Source: Dysgonomonas sp. BGC7
Lineage (GTDB): Bacteria > Bacteroidota > Bacteroidia > Bacteroidales > Dysgonomonadaceae
Direction of reading: 5' to 3'
Length of the DNA stretch: 64,000 nt
Assembly (NCBI RefSeq): GCF_001261735.1
Contig: NZ_CVRP01000008.1
Span: forward strand, 62,001-126,000
In this document: positions 43,143-57,425 of the stretch, in pieces
Layout: every line of letters starts with the position of its first letter
How positions within the stretch are numbered: position 1 is the first letter of the stretch
Position numbers and translations under genes: made by a program
Notes under the pieces: model-generated
The model's input: only the letters and a program-made list of their open reading frames with translations
Databases searched by the model: none
What the model was told of the DNA's origin: nothing

Positions 43143-45620
43143 TCACTCTATCTTGTATTTGTTCTTCCTCCCACTGGTTTTCAAATCTTTTATTTGAAAT
43201 GAGAAATCCCAATTGTTATAAAATGTAGCTCGTTCTATCTTTAATAAGATCCTATTTCGTCCAGCTTTAAGGTTCAATTGGCATTGATGCTCGTCTGTAA
43301 TAAGGTTTTCACTTCCTTTTTCTTTGAACACTGATATTCCGTTGCAAAATAGTTCTAGTCTGCCAGTAAAGCCGAGACTTGCAGTTACTGTCTGCTCCGT
43401 TTTCGACTCCAATGTACAGAAAGCATAAGCAACTGCTTCGCCATTTTCTTCGAGAGGTGTATCCAGTAAAACTCTGTCGGAAAAAGGGGAAGAATACTTC
43501 ATCCACTTGATATTTTGTCCCTTTTCGTCGAAAAAGGAAAATCCCGGAAAAGGGGCAGCCTTACCTTCACCTTCCATTCCTTTCAGAAAATCGGTGTCAA
43601 ATGTAGCTCCTTTTCCAAGAGCAAAGGACGGGGATATAAGCCAATATGTAAAATATGACCCTTCGAGTTCTCTAATATCTAGGCGTATATCGGCCGGAGC
43701 GATTAAAGGTAAACCTTGCTTAAAATAGCTGACCGATTTGTTGAATGAGTTTATCATATCGTCATAATCGTTCAGCACCTTATTGAACGGATCCATTGCA
43801 AAGTCGTTCCAATAATCGCGATTTTCACTTTTCCATATGGCATCAAAGTCTTTTTGTACTTGAGCCAGATTGTTTCTACATTCTGTTATATTTGCATAGG
43901 CTCTATTTAGTAAAGTTTTTGCTTCCTCTTTGTCCCTATACTGAATATCAATAGCCTCTGTGTATAACGATGCAGCTTCGGCTAATTTTAGTTTGGCTTG
44001 TGCTAGATACTTATATTCGTCGGATACTATACCGAACGCTTTATATTCCCTCGTGTAATTTTTCGCAGTTTGTCTCTTTAAAATCGAATCTACTTCGAGA
44101 CAGGCTTCATACACATCCTCCCAATCGGCCAAACTATACTTGTTAAACTGTCCTCTTTCGGGAATAATAGTTTTCCAGAAAACGATTTCGCTCATATTGT
44201 CCAGAGCTTCAATTTCGCTCATTTTGGTTATCTTGTGAATTGCAGTAAACAGCTCTTTGCCTTCGCTCTGGTATATTGCTTTCGACAGGCGATTGTCGAA
44301 GTTGTCCAATTCTTTATCGTTCGGGTTCCATGAATGCTCAGCTCCATAAGCTATTCCATACCAATCGCGGTCGAAAGTATGCAATCCTCCATCGTCCCAA
44401 ACGGTATTGAGTACACCCATAGCACCTTTTTTCGCACCTTCTTTTATAAACTTACGTATGTTAGGTATTGCCATTTTATAATCGGGCGAAATCCGATACG
44501 AATTGAGAACGCCTGTACATATCATAAAATCGAAACCTCTTTCTACAAATGGATCTATCCACTTGGCATATGAATCGTAATCACTATATTCCCAAGTCAT
44601 CATCACAGCATCTTTAGGTAATATATCTAAGACTTCGGGATGTTGCAACACTATATCACCCCACATCATCATACGTTTACCATTGTTTTTCAATAAGTCC
44701 GATAATTGGTTTATATAGTCGGTATATACACGTCCTGCACCAAATTCTTTCACTTTCTGCGCAGACGGACCCCGTCCCATATCGAATGTTTCATCACAGT
44801 TTACATGAAAAAATTTCGAATCGAAAGCTGGGCTCATTTCAGCATAAATATCCCTCATAAACTCGAGAGTCTCGGGTTTTGTAGGAGCATACATCGTATT
44901 ACTTTCAGCTATGTTTCTGAACTTAGGATTGAGCAGTACTTTTTCGGCATGGCCAAGCGATTGGAAATTAGGTATTAGTTCTATATAATATTGCTTTGCA
45001 TAGTCTGACAATTCTTTCCATTCGGCAATAGATAAGGCTCCGGCAGGAGGTGCAAATTCGGGATGTTTCTCTGTGCGTACAACATGCTCTGTATAGTAAG
45101 TCAGGGTGTTTATTTTCAACTCGGCCAGTCGCCTGATCTGATACTTCATATATTCCATGCTTGGCACAGGACCACGACTTATGTCATCCATCACTCCACG
45201 ATATTTCAGTGCAGGTTTGTCTATTATATGTACACCTTGGATCGCATTGTTCTTAGCTCCACGAATCAGTTGTATCAACGATTGTCGTCCATAGAATAAT
45301 CCTTGCTCTGTATTTGCTGCCAGTACAATCTTATTATTGTCGATGAATAGCTCATAACCTTCGTCACCTAATTCTTCTTTAAAGAACCCCAGCTTCTGGA
45401 AGATGGCATCTAAATCGGTACTTTGATTGCGGACACCGATGTAAAACCTTTTGATGAGACTGTTGTTCTCTTTCAAACACTTTTCGTAGTCGATTCCTTT
45501 TTTTAAAATAAATTTCTTGTTTGTAGTTTTTACTTTATATGGTAAGGGCACTATATCTACCGCAAACATGTGAAGTGAAAAGAATAGTGATAATAGAAAT
45601 ATGCTTATTTTAGATTTCAT
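43143..45620 (-). CDS. Divergent family GH20 glycoside hydrolase
   Basis: An 825-residue secreted protein: signal peptide 1-20, an N-terminal GH20b-type alpha/beta domain ('VDIVPLPYKV', 'GYELFIDNNKIVLAANTEQGLFYG'), then a TIM barrel. The catalytic Asp276-Glu277 pair is in 'FHVNCDETFD', and the 'RGVMDDISRG' strand and 'WEYSDYDSY' segment correspond to substrate-site positions. A C-terminal helical region and a jelly-roll-like domain end it ('LGFTGRLELFCNGI'). GH20 enzymes remove terminal beta-GlcNAc or GalNAc with substrate assistance. This member departs from the usual motif wording, so specificity is uncertain. It is the last gene of the PUL. Confidence 0.8.
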   Translation of the reverse strand: MKSKISIFLLSLFFSLHMFAVDIVPLPYKVKTTNKKFILKKGIDYEKCLKENNSLIKRFYIGVRNQSTDLDAIFQKLGFFKEELGDEGYELFIDNNKIVLAANTEQGLFYGRQSLIQLIRGAKNNAIQGVHIIDKPALKYRGVMDDISRGPVPSMEYMKYQIRRLAELKINTLTYYTEHVVRTEKHPEFAPPAGALSIAEWKELSDYAKQYYIELIPNFQSLGHAEKVLLNPKFRNIAESNTMYAPTKPETLEFMRDIYAEMSPAFDSKFFHVNCDETFDMGRGPSAQKVKEFGAGRVYTDYINQLSDLLKNNGKRMMMWGDIVLQHPEVLDILPKDAVMMTWEYSDYDSYAKWIDPFVERGFDFMICTGVLNSYRISPDYKMAIPNIRKFIKEGAKKGAMGVLNTVWDDGGLHTFDRDWYGIAYGAEHSWNPNDKELDNFDNRLSKAIYQSEGKELFTAIHKITKMSEIEALDNMSEIVFWKTIIPERGQFNKYSLADWEDVYEACLEVDSILKRQTAKNYTREYKAFGIVSDEYKYLAQAKLKLAEAASLYTEAIDIQYRDKEEAKTLLNRAYANITECRNNLAQVQKDFDAIWKSENRDYWNDFAMDPFNKVLNDYDDMINSFNKSVSYFKQGLPLIAPADIRLDIRELEGSYFTYWLISPSFALGKGATFDTDFLKGMEGEGKAAPFPGFSFFDEKGQNIKWMKYSSPFSDRVLLDTPLEENGEAVAYAFCTLESKTEQTVTASLGFTGRLELFCNGISVFKEKGSENLITDEHQCQLNLKAGRNRILLKIERATFYNNWDFSFQIKDLKTSGRKNKYKIE

Positions 45621-45627
45621 ACTTTAT

Positions 45628-48600
45628 TTATTTTTTGTTGAAGAAATAGTACATTTCAGTGCCGAATGTGAGTATGGCACCCATTCCTCGAGGATCGCTG
45701 TCCAGAGTTTTCTGGCTTTTATAATAATCAGCATTCATGCCCATATCTGTACCTTGACAGATGCCATGTACCACGCCTTTTTCGTCTATCTGTGCTGCTA
45801 CGGCATTCCAAGCTTTTATCAATTGAGGAGCATATTGATACGAAATCCATTTATTGTTAATTGCCCTTGCCAGAGCTAAACCGAACATGGCGCTACCGGA
45901 TGTTTCGAGATACGAATCGGAATCGTCGGCTATCTGATGCCATAGGCCGTTGTCTGATTGGTATTTGAGTAAAGTAACCAGTCGCTTGGTGAATATGTCT
46001 TTTATCTTTTTATAATCTTTGTGGGTTACAGGTATTTCCATTAGTGTTTCGGACATAGCCCACACTATCCATCCGTTTGCCCTCGACCATGCCACAGGTG
46101 ATAATTCTCCTTTCTTGTCGAACCATCCATGACGGCAAAGATTAGTGTTGCGATCTGTAAGGTGCTTGTTCATTTGTAACACCTGAAGAGCTGCCTCATC
46201 GTACAACATCTTATCATTGTTCAATTTAGCCATCCGCAACAAGAACGGAACAGACATAAACATATCATCAGCCCACACTGTCTGTTCTATTGGTTCGGGA
46301 CGGCACAGTGTACCATCGGCTAGGCGCGATTGTTTATTCAGAACATAATCGAGTGTTTGTTCGAGTATCTCTTTGTGCAGCGGTTGTGTAAAAGCTATAG
46401 AGGCAGTTTCGGCCAGAGGTAAGGCTGCCCCGCTGGTATCATCGAGCATTGTAGCACGGAAAAGACGGAAGTATGTTCCTCTTAATACCCGATCAGATAA
46501 GTATTGTTTTTTGAAGAATTGGTAGTTGTCGAATATATGTTTATTGTACTTGTAGACAAATGCCTGATAATTGTAATCGTTCGAAGCTTTATAGAGATTC
46601 TGTATTCCCAGAATAGTATTCGAGTTTGCATAATGCCAATCAGCGTTAAATCCTTTTTTGTTTTTTGTAAAAGGAGAGACCTTCAGTGCTTGCTGAATTG
46701 TTGGCTGTTGCATGTGCCACGAGACAATCTGACCGTTATATGTATAATATTCTCGCATTGTTCTCTCAGGTTCAAATATAGAATCTATTACATTCGTAAA
46801 GCCCGTTTCAAGAGACTCGGTTATCAACCAGTTGTTTATATGCGAATCTGCTATATTATTTTTTATTTCTACTGCTTTGTCAAACTCCCTATTGGATTTC
46901 AATGCACAGCATGTGAAGTCAAGCCCTTTATTTTTGCCTGAGACTTTTACGAGAAGACAGTTCTCTCCTTTGTTCAGATTAATTTTTAACTCGTTGTCGA
47001 ACCTGAAGCGGTTGTATGTATATTCTTCAAATTGCTCTTTTTTTGATTCTCCGGTGAAGATGAGCTTTCCGTTCAAATAAAGTTTTATATCGCCTCGAAA
47101 GGAAAAACCGAATGTCACCTCTTTACCTTCTTGGCTGTTTATACTCATAGCACCGTAAGCTATTTTGTTGGCGCTGTCAAGTATTGCTTTGTCTATCTGT
47201 AAACGAGAAACATTTGCATTGAATGTGATAACCTTTGGTTCAAAATCGAAAAGGGTATTGAGAATAAGGTTATCCGCAGCCTTTTTGGTAAGTTGTAATA
47301 CTTCTTCGGCTTTTGTCATCGGTTGGGTTGCGATAGATGATGCCCATGTGGTTATCCGTTCGCCTTTGGTGCTTTCTGGTTTGTCGGAAACAGACAGGTA
47401 AATATTATTCTGAGGTAGGTTCTCTTTTGCAGTCAGAACCAGTAAGTAATTGTCGTCGTGCAACGAAAAGTGCTGAAAAGTGATTCCATTCAGGGCGAAA
47501 TATTCCGGTCTGATAGTTTGCTCACTAAGAGGATATGAAAACCAAAGTTTTAGTGTATTATTTTCTATCTTATGTTTTACAATACGCGGCATTTCTTGCT
47601 CGGGCATCTCCTCACCCGGTTCTACATATCGAAAAACAGGCCCTTCGACCAATTTTCCATCATCGTATGCACCTATATCTAGTTTGTCGCCTGTATAGTA
47701 GATAGGAAAATTATCGAGTACGATTCCGGCATCTTTGCAAGGCGAGCCTTCTTCCAAGAGAAAATTTCCGTACTTGCCATCTACGAACATCGGGTCTGCA
47801 ACAATGCTCGGATATCTGCCTGTTTCTATCACTTTGTCAGGAAAGGGAATATTGGCACAATCATTTTCGAATAAGTTATTTTTTCCAAGGTGATATATAC
47901 CGACTGTTTCGTTGTGCGAAAGGTGATAGGCATTGTTGAAGTGATGGATATTATCGTTGTGCCAGTATGAGGTATTGACACTTCCGAGTACATCGCTATC
48001 TACCTGCCAGCTATTATTGAAAATGTAGAACGGGGCAGTCAGTCTGCGCTCTCGGCCTGCTGTTTTAAATATAGTCCATCCGTCGTTGCAGTCGGGAAGT
48101 TTTACTCCGGTATTTCCATAAAAATAGATAGGGCCACCGCCTACTTCGGTTACCGAAATAAAAGCATGACTGTTTATCATCTTATTGTGATAGAAGTGGA
48201 GGTTTTTGCAATATACCTCGGGCTCGAAGGCATTGTCTGCTGAATTCTCGATCACATTACGATAAATCTCTCCGTTTGTACAAGCCAGAGTGTCGTTTTC
48301 GGCATCTCCCATTATCGACAGGCGTATTCCGTTATATACATTCTTTATGTAATTATCTCTGATAACAAAAGAGCCGCTAATCATCTTTGCCTGAAATATG
48401 CTGCCATTGTAGTGTTTAAACTCTCCGTGATGTAGCTCGCTCCACGAGTATTTGTCTTCTTTTGTCCAAACGTGTTCTCCCTGTTCCCAATAACAACCTT
48501 CTACAAGGAAATGATGACTTTTTCGTCCTTCGGCAAAAAGAGCACGTCGTCCGCCTTCTATTGTTGAATTAGTGAGCGATATATAACTCGAATTGTAGGC

Positions 48601-48972
48601 TCGTACAACATCTACCCAGCAATTTTTGAACGACAGGTTGTCTATTGTAACCCACGAACTATTTTCGATATATATCCCATAATTTTTCAGATTACTGTCG
48701 GGTACAGTTGCCCCACCGTCTATTGTAGTGTTTTTCCGATCTTCGCCCCGTATTACAATCGGTTTGTCATGTATTCCTGTTTTATTGGAAAGGAGTAAGT
48801 TTACATGATAATATCCTTTTTTCAACAGAAGTGTGTCTCCACCCTGAAGTGAGGCTAGTCTATTATTGATTGCCTTTGTCGACATCTTATCATTAACTAC
48901 GATGGTCTTTCCTGAAGCCCAAATGCTTACCATAGCCATTGCTGCGATGAGGCCAAGCTGTAACTTACTCAT
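45628..48972 (-). CDS. Beta-helix / GH105 fusion enzyme
   Basis: A 1114-residue secreted protein. Signal peptide 1-20, then a right-handed beta-helix (about 25-440; repeats such as 'YNSSYISLTNSTIEGGRRALFAEGR') resembling PL6 or similar lyases. A short all-beta domain follows, then a jelly-roll (about 580-690, 'DIKLYLNGKLIFTGESKK'). The C-terminal unsaturated uronyl hydrolase domain (GH105) has 'WADDMFMSVPFLLRMA' at 900-915, 'WSRANGW' near 962, 'YLETSGSAMFGLALARAI' and 'DPRGMGAIL'. The fusion would couple cutting of a polymer to removal of the unsaturated end sugar. The catalytic residues of the helix part are not identifiable by eye. Confidence 0.8.
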   Translation of the reverse strand: MSKLQLGLIAAMAMVSIWASGKTIVVNDKMSTKAINNRLASLQGGDTLLLKKGYYHVNLLLSNKTGIHDKPIVIRGEDRKNTTIDGGATVPDSNLKNYGIYIENSSWVTIDNLSFKNCWVDVVRAYNSSYISLTNSTIEGGRRALFAEGRKSHHFLVEGCYWEQGEHVWTKEDKYSWSELHHGEFKHYNGSIFQAKMISGSFVIRDNYIKNVYNGIRLSIMGDAENDTLACTNGEIYRNVIENSADNAFEPEVYCKNLHFYHNKMINSHAFISVTEVGGGPIYFYGNTGVKLPDCNDGWTIFKTAGRERRLTAPFYIFNNSWQVDSDVLGSVNTSYWHNDNIHHFNNAYHLSHNETVGIYHLGKNNLFENDCANIPFPDKVIETGRYPSIVADPMFVDGKYGNFLLEEGSPCKDAGIVLDNFPIYYTGDKLDIGAYDDGKLVEGPVFRYVEPGEEMPEQEMPRIVKHKIENNTLKLWFSYPLSEQTIRPEYFALNGITFQHFSLHDDNYLLVLTAKENLPQNNIYLSVSDKPESTKGERITTWASSIATQPMTKAEEVLQLTKKAADNLILNTLFDFEPKVITFNANVSRLQIDKAILDSANKIAYGAMSINSQEGKEVTFGFSFRGDIKLYLNGKLIFTGESKKEQFEEYTYNRFRFDNELKINLNKGENCLLVKVSGKNKGLDFTCCALKSNREFDKAVEIKNNIADSHINNWLITESLETGFTNVIDSIFEPERTMREYYTYNGQIVSWHMQQPTIQQALKVSPFTKNKKGFNADWHYANSNTILGIQNLYKASNDYNYQAFVYKYNKHIFDNYQFFKKQYLSDRVLRGTYFRLFRATMLDDTSGAALPLAETASIAFTQPLHKEILEQTLDYVLNKQSRLADGTLCRPEPIEQTVWADDMFMSVPFLLRMAKLNNDKMLYDEAALQVLQMNKHLTDRNTNLCRHGWFDKKGELSPVAWSRANGWIVWAMSETLMEIPVTHKDYKKIKDIFTKRLVTLLKYQSDNGLWHQIADDSDSYLETSGSAMFGLALARAINNKWISYQYAPQLIKAWNAVAAQIDEKGVVHGICQGTDMGMNADYYKSQKTLDSDPRGMGAILTFGTEMYYFFNKK

Positions 48973-48984
48973 AGGTTTAAGGTG

Positions 48985-53018
<4,034 letters not shown>

Positions 53019-53033
53019 CTCAATTAAATTTAA

Positions 53034-54479
53034 TTATAAATCTGTAATAGGTTTGTATTTAGGAACTAAAGATTTCATTACAGCCCAACCTATTAAATGA
53101 GAAAAAGCACAAATCGAAAATATGATAAAGTATCCGGCCTCTTCGCCTTTAAATCCCATGAAAGTCATCTGAGTCTGATCCGCATAGTCGAACAATACTC
53201 CTGAGGATTTATTAATAATAAAGGCTCCGATCCCCCCGGCCATTCCTCCAATTCCAATAATAGTTCCTATTGCTTTCTTTGGAAACATATCACTTACTGT
53301 AGTAAATATATTTGCCGACCATGCCTGATGCCCTGCCATTGAGATACCTATGAATATAATAGGCAGCCAGTATGAATAATGTCCTAATGGCTGAGCCAGA
53401 AGGGCAACCAACAAAAAGGATGCAAAAATCAACATTGTTTTCATGCGGCCGTCGTAAGGATTCATTTTCTTTTTGTCTACAAAATAGGATGGTAACCATC
53501 CGCCTACAATAGAAATAAGTGAAATGAGATAGAGCATGAATATGGCCAACTGTCCTTTTGGGTCGGATGACTTAATGTCGTACACAGCACTCAGATAAGC
53601 AGGTGTCCAGAACAGGAAGAAGAACCAAACCCCGTCTGTTAGAAATTTACCCAAAGCAAAAGCCCATGTTTGTTTGTATTTCAGACACTGAAGGTACGAA
53701 ACCTTTTCTTCTTCTTTCTTTGTATCTTGTCCGTCTTGATTGATGTATGAAAGTTCGATCGAATTGACTCTCGAATTTAGATGTGGCTTTTTGTAAACAA
53801 CCATCCATACTCCCATCCAGATGAACCCAAGTGCGCCTATCAGTAAGAAAGCCATTTCCCATCCCCAATGTTCTGCTATTGCAGGAATGGTTACCGGAGC
53901 AGCTAAAGCCCCAACTACCGATCCGCAATCGAAAAGGCTTGTAGCCAAAGCTCTGTCTTTTTTGGGAAAATATTCTGCTGTTGTTTTTATTGCTGCCGGA
54001 TAGTTTCCGGCCTCTCCCAAAGCCAATATCATGCGGGCAATGATGAATAAGGTAACACTCACACTTACAATTACCGTTGTATCTCCAAACATCTCGATAG
54101 CTTCTCTGGCTCCGGCGAAGCCAACTAGCCATTGTCCAGTTGTGATTCCCGATGTGAGAATGCCACAAAAAGCATGAAGGCAGGCTCCTACAGACCAAAT
54201 CCCAATAGCCCATAGATAGCCTTTCTTTGTACCCATTTTGTCGATGAATTTTCCTGCAAACAACATACTGATTGCATAGAATATAGAGAACAGAGCCGTT
54301 ATTGTTCCATAGTGGGTATTTGTCCAATGAAACTCAGGAGCTATAAAGTCTTTCCATGTAAGGGAAAGTACCTGACGGTCGAGATAGTTTATTGTTGTAG
54401 CAAAAAATAGCATTGAACATATTACCCATCGGTAATTGGTCTTTTTGCTTATTGTTACATTGTTGAGTGTTTTATTCAT
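53034..54479 (-). CDS. MFS hexuronate transporter (ExuT-like, ACS family)
   Basis: A 481-residue inner-membrane protein with about 12 helices. Motifs fit the anion:cation symporters that carry glucuronate and galacturonate: 'INYLDRQVLSLTWKDF' in helix 1, 'GKFIDKMGTKKGYLWAIGIWS', 'ALGEAGNYPAAIKTTAEYFPKKDRALATSLF', and 'GHQAWSANIFTTVSDMFPK'. It brings the uronates released by the lyase and GH105 enzymes into the cell. Only six bases separate it from the upstream enzyme gene. The exact uronate (or a 5-keto-uronate) is not known. Confidence 0.87.
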   Translation of the reverse strand: MNKTLNNVTISKKTNYRWVICSMLFFATTINYLDRQVLSLTWKDFIAPEFHWTNTHYGTITALFSIFYAISMLFAGKFIDKMGTKKGYLWAIGIWSVGACLHAFCGILTSGITTGQWLVGFAGAREAIEMFGDTTVIVSVSVTLFIIARMILALGEAGNYPAAIKTTAEYFPKKDRALATSLFDCGSVVGALAAPVTIPAIAEHWGWEMAFLLIGALGFIWMGVWMVVYKKPHLNSRVNSIELSYINQDGQDTKKEEEKVSYLQCLKYKQTWAFALGKFLTDGVWFFFLFWTPAYLSAVYDIKSSDPKGQLAIFMLYLISLISIVGGWLPSYFVDKKKMNPYDGRMKTMLIFASFLLVALLAQPLGHYSYWLPIIFIGISMAGHQAWSANIFTTVSDMFPKKAIGTIIGIGGMAGGIGAFIINKSSGVLFDYADQTQMTFMGFKGEEAGYFIIFSICAFSHLIGWAVMKSLVPKYKPITDL

Positions 54480-54485
54480 CGTGCT

Positions 54486-57347
54486 TTATTTATTTTGGTT
54501 ACTCTTTTCCAGTTTCAATATTTCTGATCCGGCCAACAGAAAAGCTCCTACACCATACACATCTGTTGTATTTTCGTCAGCAGGTCTTGGTTCATGCCCA
54601 ACGGGTTGTATATAACCCATTTTACCATCCTCGTGTACATAGTTACAGAGCGTAGCCCATGCTCTTAACATCGGATCCATGTATTTTTTACTATCTAACA
54701 GACCATTTCTGATACCCCATGCCATGCCATAACAGAAGAATGCCGAAGCACTATTCTCAGGTAGAGGATAAGAATCGCTGTCGAGTAGACTGGCATGCCA
54801 TGAGCCTCGTTCATCCTGTGTTTTCAGAACTCCTTCAGCCAAGTCTTTGAACAGATTGATATAGTATTGTCTGTTATGATAGTCTTTTGGCAGATTATCT
54901 AAGATTAAAGGAATGCCGGCCAGTACCCATCCGTTGCCCCGTGCCCAGAATTGCTTTTCTCCGTTAGGCTCACGCAAGTTGATCTTGGAACAATCTCTGA
55001 AATATAATTTTGCACCTTTGTCGTATAGAGAATCTGTACATTCTTTAAATTCTTTGTCCATGAATTCTGCATATTTTTTATTACCAGTCATGGTATATAA
55101 TTCTGCATACACCGGAGGAGCCATGAATAAGGCATCGCACCAGGACCAGCGTTCGTCACGTCCTTTTGGATGTGTTTTCAAAAGAGGTGCTGACGAAGGG
55201 TTTTTGACTACATAGTCAAGCCGTTCTATAGTGTGAGTTATAAAATCTTTATCACCATACCTTTTATACAGGTCGAGATACATTTGCGATACACAAATAT
55301 CGTCGGCATGATATGGTCTGTAATATACATTGTAGCCATGACGTTCGCCTTGTGCTTTCAGGAAGTCGAAATACGTTTCGTTATTAGTTTCTTTAGCCCA
55401 TTCGGATAGGCCTTTATACCATGCTCCGTTTGTCCAGTCTAGGGCATGGTGTTTTACTGAAATCTGATTCTTAATTTGCCAACCGGCTACACGATCACAT
55501 ATTTCCATTGTTTTCTCTATAGTTTGAGGAAACAGGCGTACTGTAAGAGTTTTAGTTTCTTTAGGTGCAATTTTTGTTTTATATCCGATAATACTTACTC
55601 CCGGGTTGGGCGCATCAAAATCGTTGGTCGGGGTTGCCGGTGTCACGAATGGTTCGGATTCTGCCGGAATAGATAAAAATACCGATTTACCGTCCTGTAT
55701 CAGAAAGAATCCACCACCAGTAGGTACTACTTTTGCTTTGGTGAGCATACGCCAAGTTAGGTTGGCAGGTTCGGCATTAGTTCTCACCAAGTCTTTTATC
55801 TCTATATATTCCTCGTTTACTATTGCTATGTTGCGTGAAGCGTAAGCTAATTGCCCATCGTATAGGGGGGAGAGATCGAGGGCTGTTTCTTTTAGTTTAG
55901 GGGTGTTTTTGTACGATTTTATTTCGGCTCGTCCGTTTACATCAAACAGCTTATCATTTATAGAGAATACATTATGAGCAAAGTTATTGTATCTGAATAT
56001 AGTCCAGCATTGGCTGTTTTGAGTTTTGTCCCATAGAGAAATCCCATGTTTTTCGAGTGAGGCATAATCTTGTGGCCCTAAATCAATAGCCCAGCGTACG
56101 CCTAAAACCTCTATGACGAATGAGCCTTGGTCTAAGTGATTGTGTGTGTTGTCGGAGGGTAGTCCTCCTTTTATACCTACATAGATAGCATTTTTCGCCC
56201 CCCATTTGGTACGCATCAATGATACAGGTGTTTCATTTTTGGCAACAAAGGTCAAAGGTAATCTGTCTGTGTTGGTTTCGCTCAGTTTGAAATTATGGCC
56301 GAATATAAAAATAGAAGGTAGCATACGGCTATATTGCTCGTAATTGTATTTCTTTAGATTGAGCAGATAGTTCACTTCGTAGTTTATAAGAGCAGGGTCG
56401 TTCATTTTTTTTGCGAACCAAAACATAGATGTATTGAGGCGGATGCCCGAGTCTGAATCTCCAAAATTGAAAGGTTGAAGAGTTGGACTAATCATGTGCA
56501 TAATGTAATATGCACTTTTTGTAAAACCCGGAATATCGGACAAACCGAAGTCCGTTCCATATATCTGTTCTAATAAAGCTAGTAGCATTACGTTATAGGT
56601 TGTTCCATAGTGCCAGTATCCATAACCTTCAGGATAGGCGCCATCTGGTCCATAACGCTTCATTGGTTGTCGGATGCTCTTGACAGAACGTTCTATGAGC
56701 TCTTTTGCCAGTCTTGGCTGATCTTCCATTATAGCCACAGCACCGTATGCCATAGCTGTATTACATACCTGATTCCAGTTATTATCACGTTCTAAAAATG
56801 TGTTATATTTGCTGTCCAGCGAAGGGTTCAATCCTTTTTCTAATATAGCGTCTTTTATCAGTTTTTGGGATTCTTTGTCTAATGTATTATATAACCAGTC
56901 GTAGCCAATAGAGACGGCCATAGTCATTTCTGCTACATCGAGAAAATGGCTTGGATTCCAGTCTTGATATTGGCAAACAGCTAATAGCTCCGCTTTTGCA
57001 CGTTCTGCATACTTGTTATTTTCTGTTGTACGAAAGGCATATGAAAGCATGAAAATACGGTATAAGGCCTCTCTCGATGTACTGAGCATACGTATTCCTT
57101 CTATTTTGCGTTCAAGAGGTGCTGTTGTCAAAAGCTGATCGCATGCCTTTAATGTATTTTGTTGCATAACACTCCAAACCGAATCGTTTGAAATGTTTTG
57201 CACCAACTGATATTTCCCTTTTTCGGGTAATAAAATACGAGGATGCGGTAAGTTTTTTATATCAGGTATCGTTGTTTTTCCACATACCGATTGAGCAAAG
57301 AAAATAAGATTAAAGATAAGGAGTAATATTACTGTATTTACTTTCAT
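54486..57347 (-). CDS. Heparinase II/III-like lyase fused to GH105
   Basis: A 953-residue secreted protein. Signal peptide 1-23, a helical toroid (about 30-340), then the heparinase II/III beta-domain with 'NHLDQGSFVIEVLG' (403-416). The substrate-site motifs 'NNWNQVCN' (189-196) and 'EGYGYWHYGTTYN' (240-252) lie in the toroid. From about 660 there is a GH105 domain with 'WSWCDALFMAPP' (734-745, Asp738), 'FWARGNGWVLAG' and 'ENSASAFFCYGMAWGI'. The lyase would leave a 4,5-unsaturated uronate that the attached hydrolase removes. Known members of this lyase type act on heparin, alginate or similar polyuronates. Its own substrate is unknown. Confidence 0.85.
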   Translation of the reverse strand: MKVNTVILLLIFNLIFFAQSVCGKTTIPDIKNLPHPRILLPEKGKYQLVQNISNDSVWSVMQQNTLKACDQLLTTAPLERKIEGIRMLSTSREALYRIFMLSYAFRTTENNKYAERAKAELLAVCQYQDWNPSHFLDVAEMTMAVSIGYDWLYNTLDKESQKLIKDAILEKGLNPSLDSKYNTFLERDNNWNQVCNTAMAYGAVAIMEDQPRLAKELIERSVKSIRQPMKRYGPDGAYPEGYGYWHYGTTYNVMLLALLEQIYGTDFGLSDIPGFTKSAYYIMHMISPTLQPFNFGDSDSGIRLNTSMFWFAKKMNDPALINYEVNYLLNLKKYNYEQYSRMLPSIFIFGHNFKLSETNTDRLPLTFVAKNETPVSLMRTKWGAKNAIYVGIKGGLPSDNTHNHLDQGSFVIEVLGVRWAIDLGPQDYASLEKHGISLWDKTQNSQCWTIFRYNNFAHNVFSINDKLFDVNGRAEIKSYKNTPKLKETALDLSPLYDGQLAYASRNIAIVNEEYIEIKDLVRTNAEPANLTWRMLTKAKVVPTGGGFFLIQDGKSVFLSIPAESEPFVTPATPTNDFDAPNPGVSIIGYKTKIAPKETKTLTVRLFPQTIEKTMEICDRVAGWQIKNQISVKHHALDWTNGAWYKGLSEWAKETNNETYFDFLKAQGERHGYNVYYRPYHADDICVSQMYLDLYKRYGDKDFITHTIERLDYVVKNPSSAPLLKTHPKGRDERWSWCDALFMAPPVYAELYTMTGNKKYAEFMDKEFKECTDSLYDKGAKLYFRDCSKINLREPNGEKQFWARGNGWVLAGIPLILDNLPKDYHNRQYYINLFKDLAEGVLKTQDERGSWHASLLDSDSYPLPENSASAFFCYGMAWGIRNGLLDSKKYMDPMLRAWATLCNYVHEDGKMGYIQPVGHEPRPADENTTDVYGVGAFLLAGSEILKLEKSNQNK

Positions 57348-57375
57348 TGACTAATATTTATTAATAAAATCATAT

Positions 57376-57413
57376 AAACTACAGAGAAGCAAATTAAGGC
57401 TTCTCTGTAGTTT
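57376..57413 (-). other. Long perfect stem-loop between the TonB receptor and the lyase gene
   Basis: AAACTACAGAGAAGC (57376-57390) and GCTTCTCTGTAGTTT (57399-57413) form a perfect 15-base stem with an 8-base loop, 12 bases after the receptor stop. No T-run follows on the minus strand, so it may be a processing or stability hairpin or a leaky terminator. Confidence 0.65.
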
Positions 57414-57425
57414 ACAGCTATTTTC

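Noticed and set aside
53647-54327. 226-residue ORF on the same strand inside the hexuronate carrier gene
   Set aside because: It overlaps the carrier in another frame, is rich in Arg/Ser/Trp as expected of an out-of-frame reading, and has no domain.
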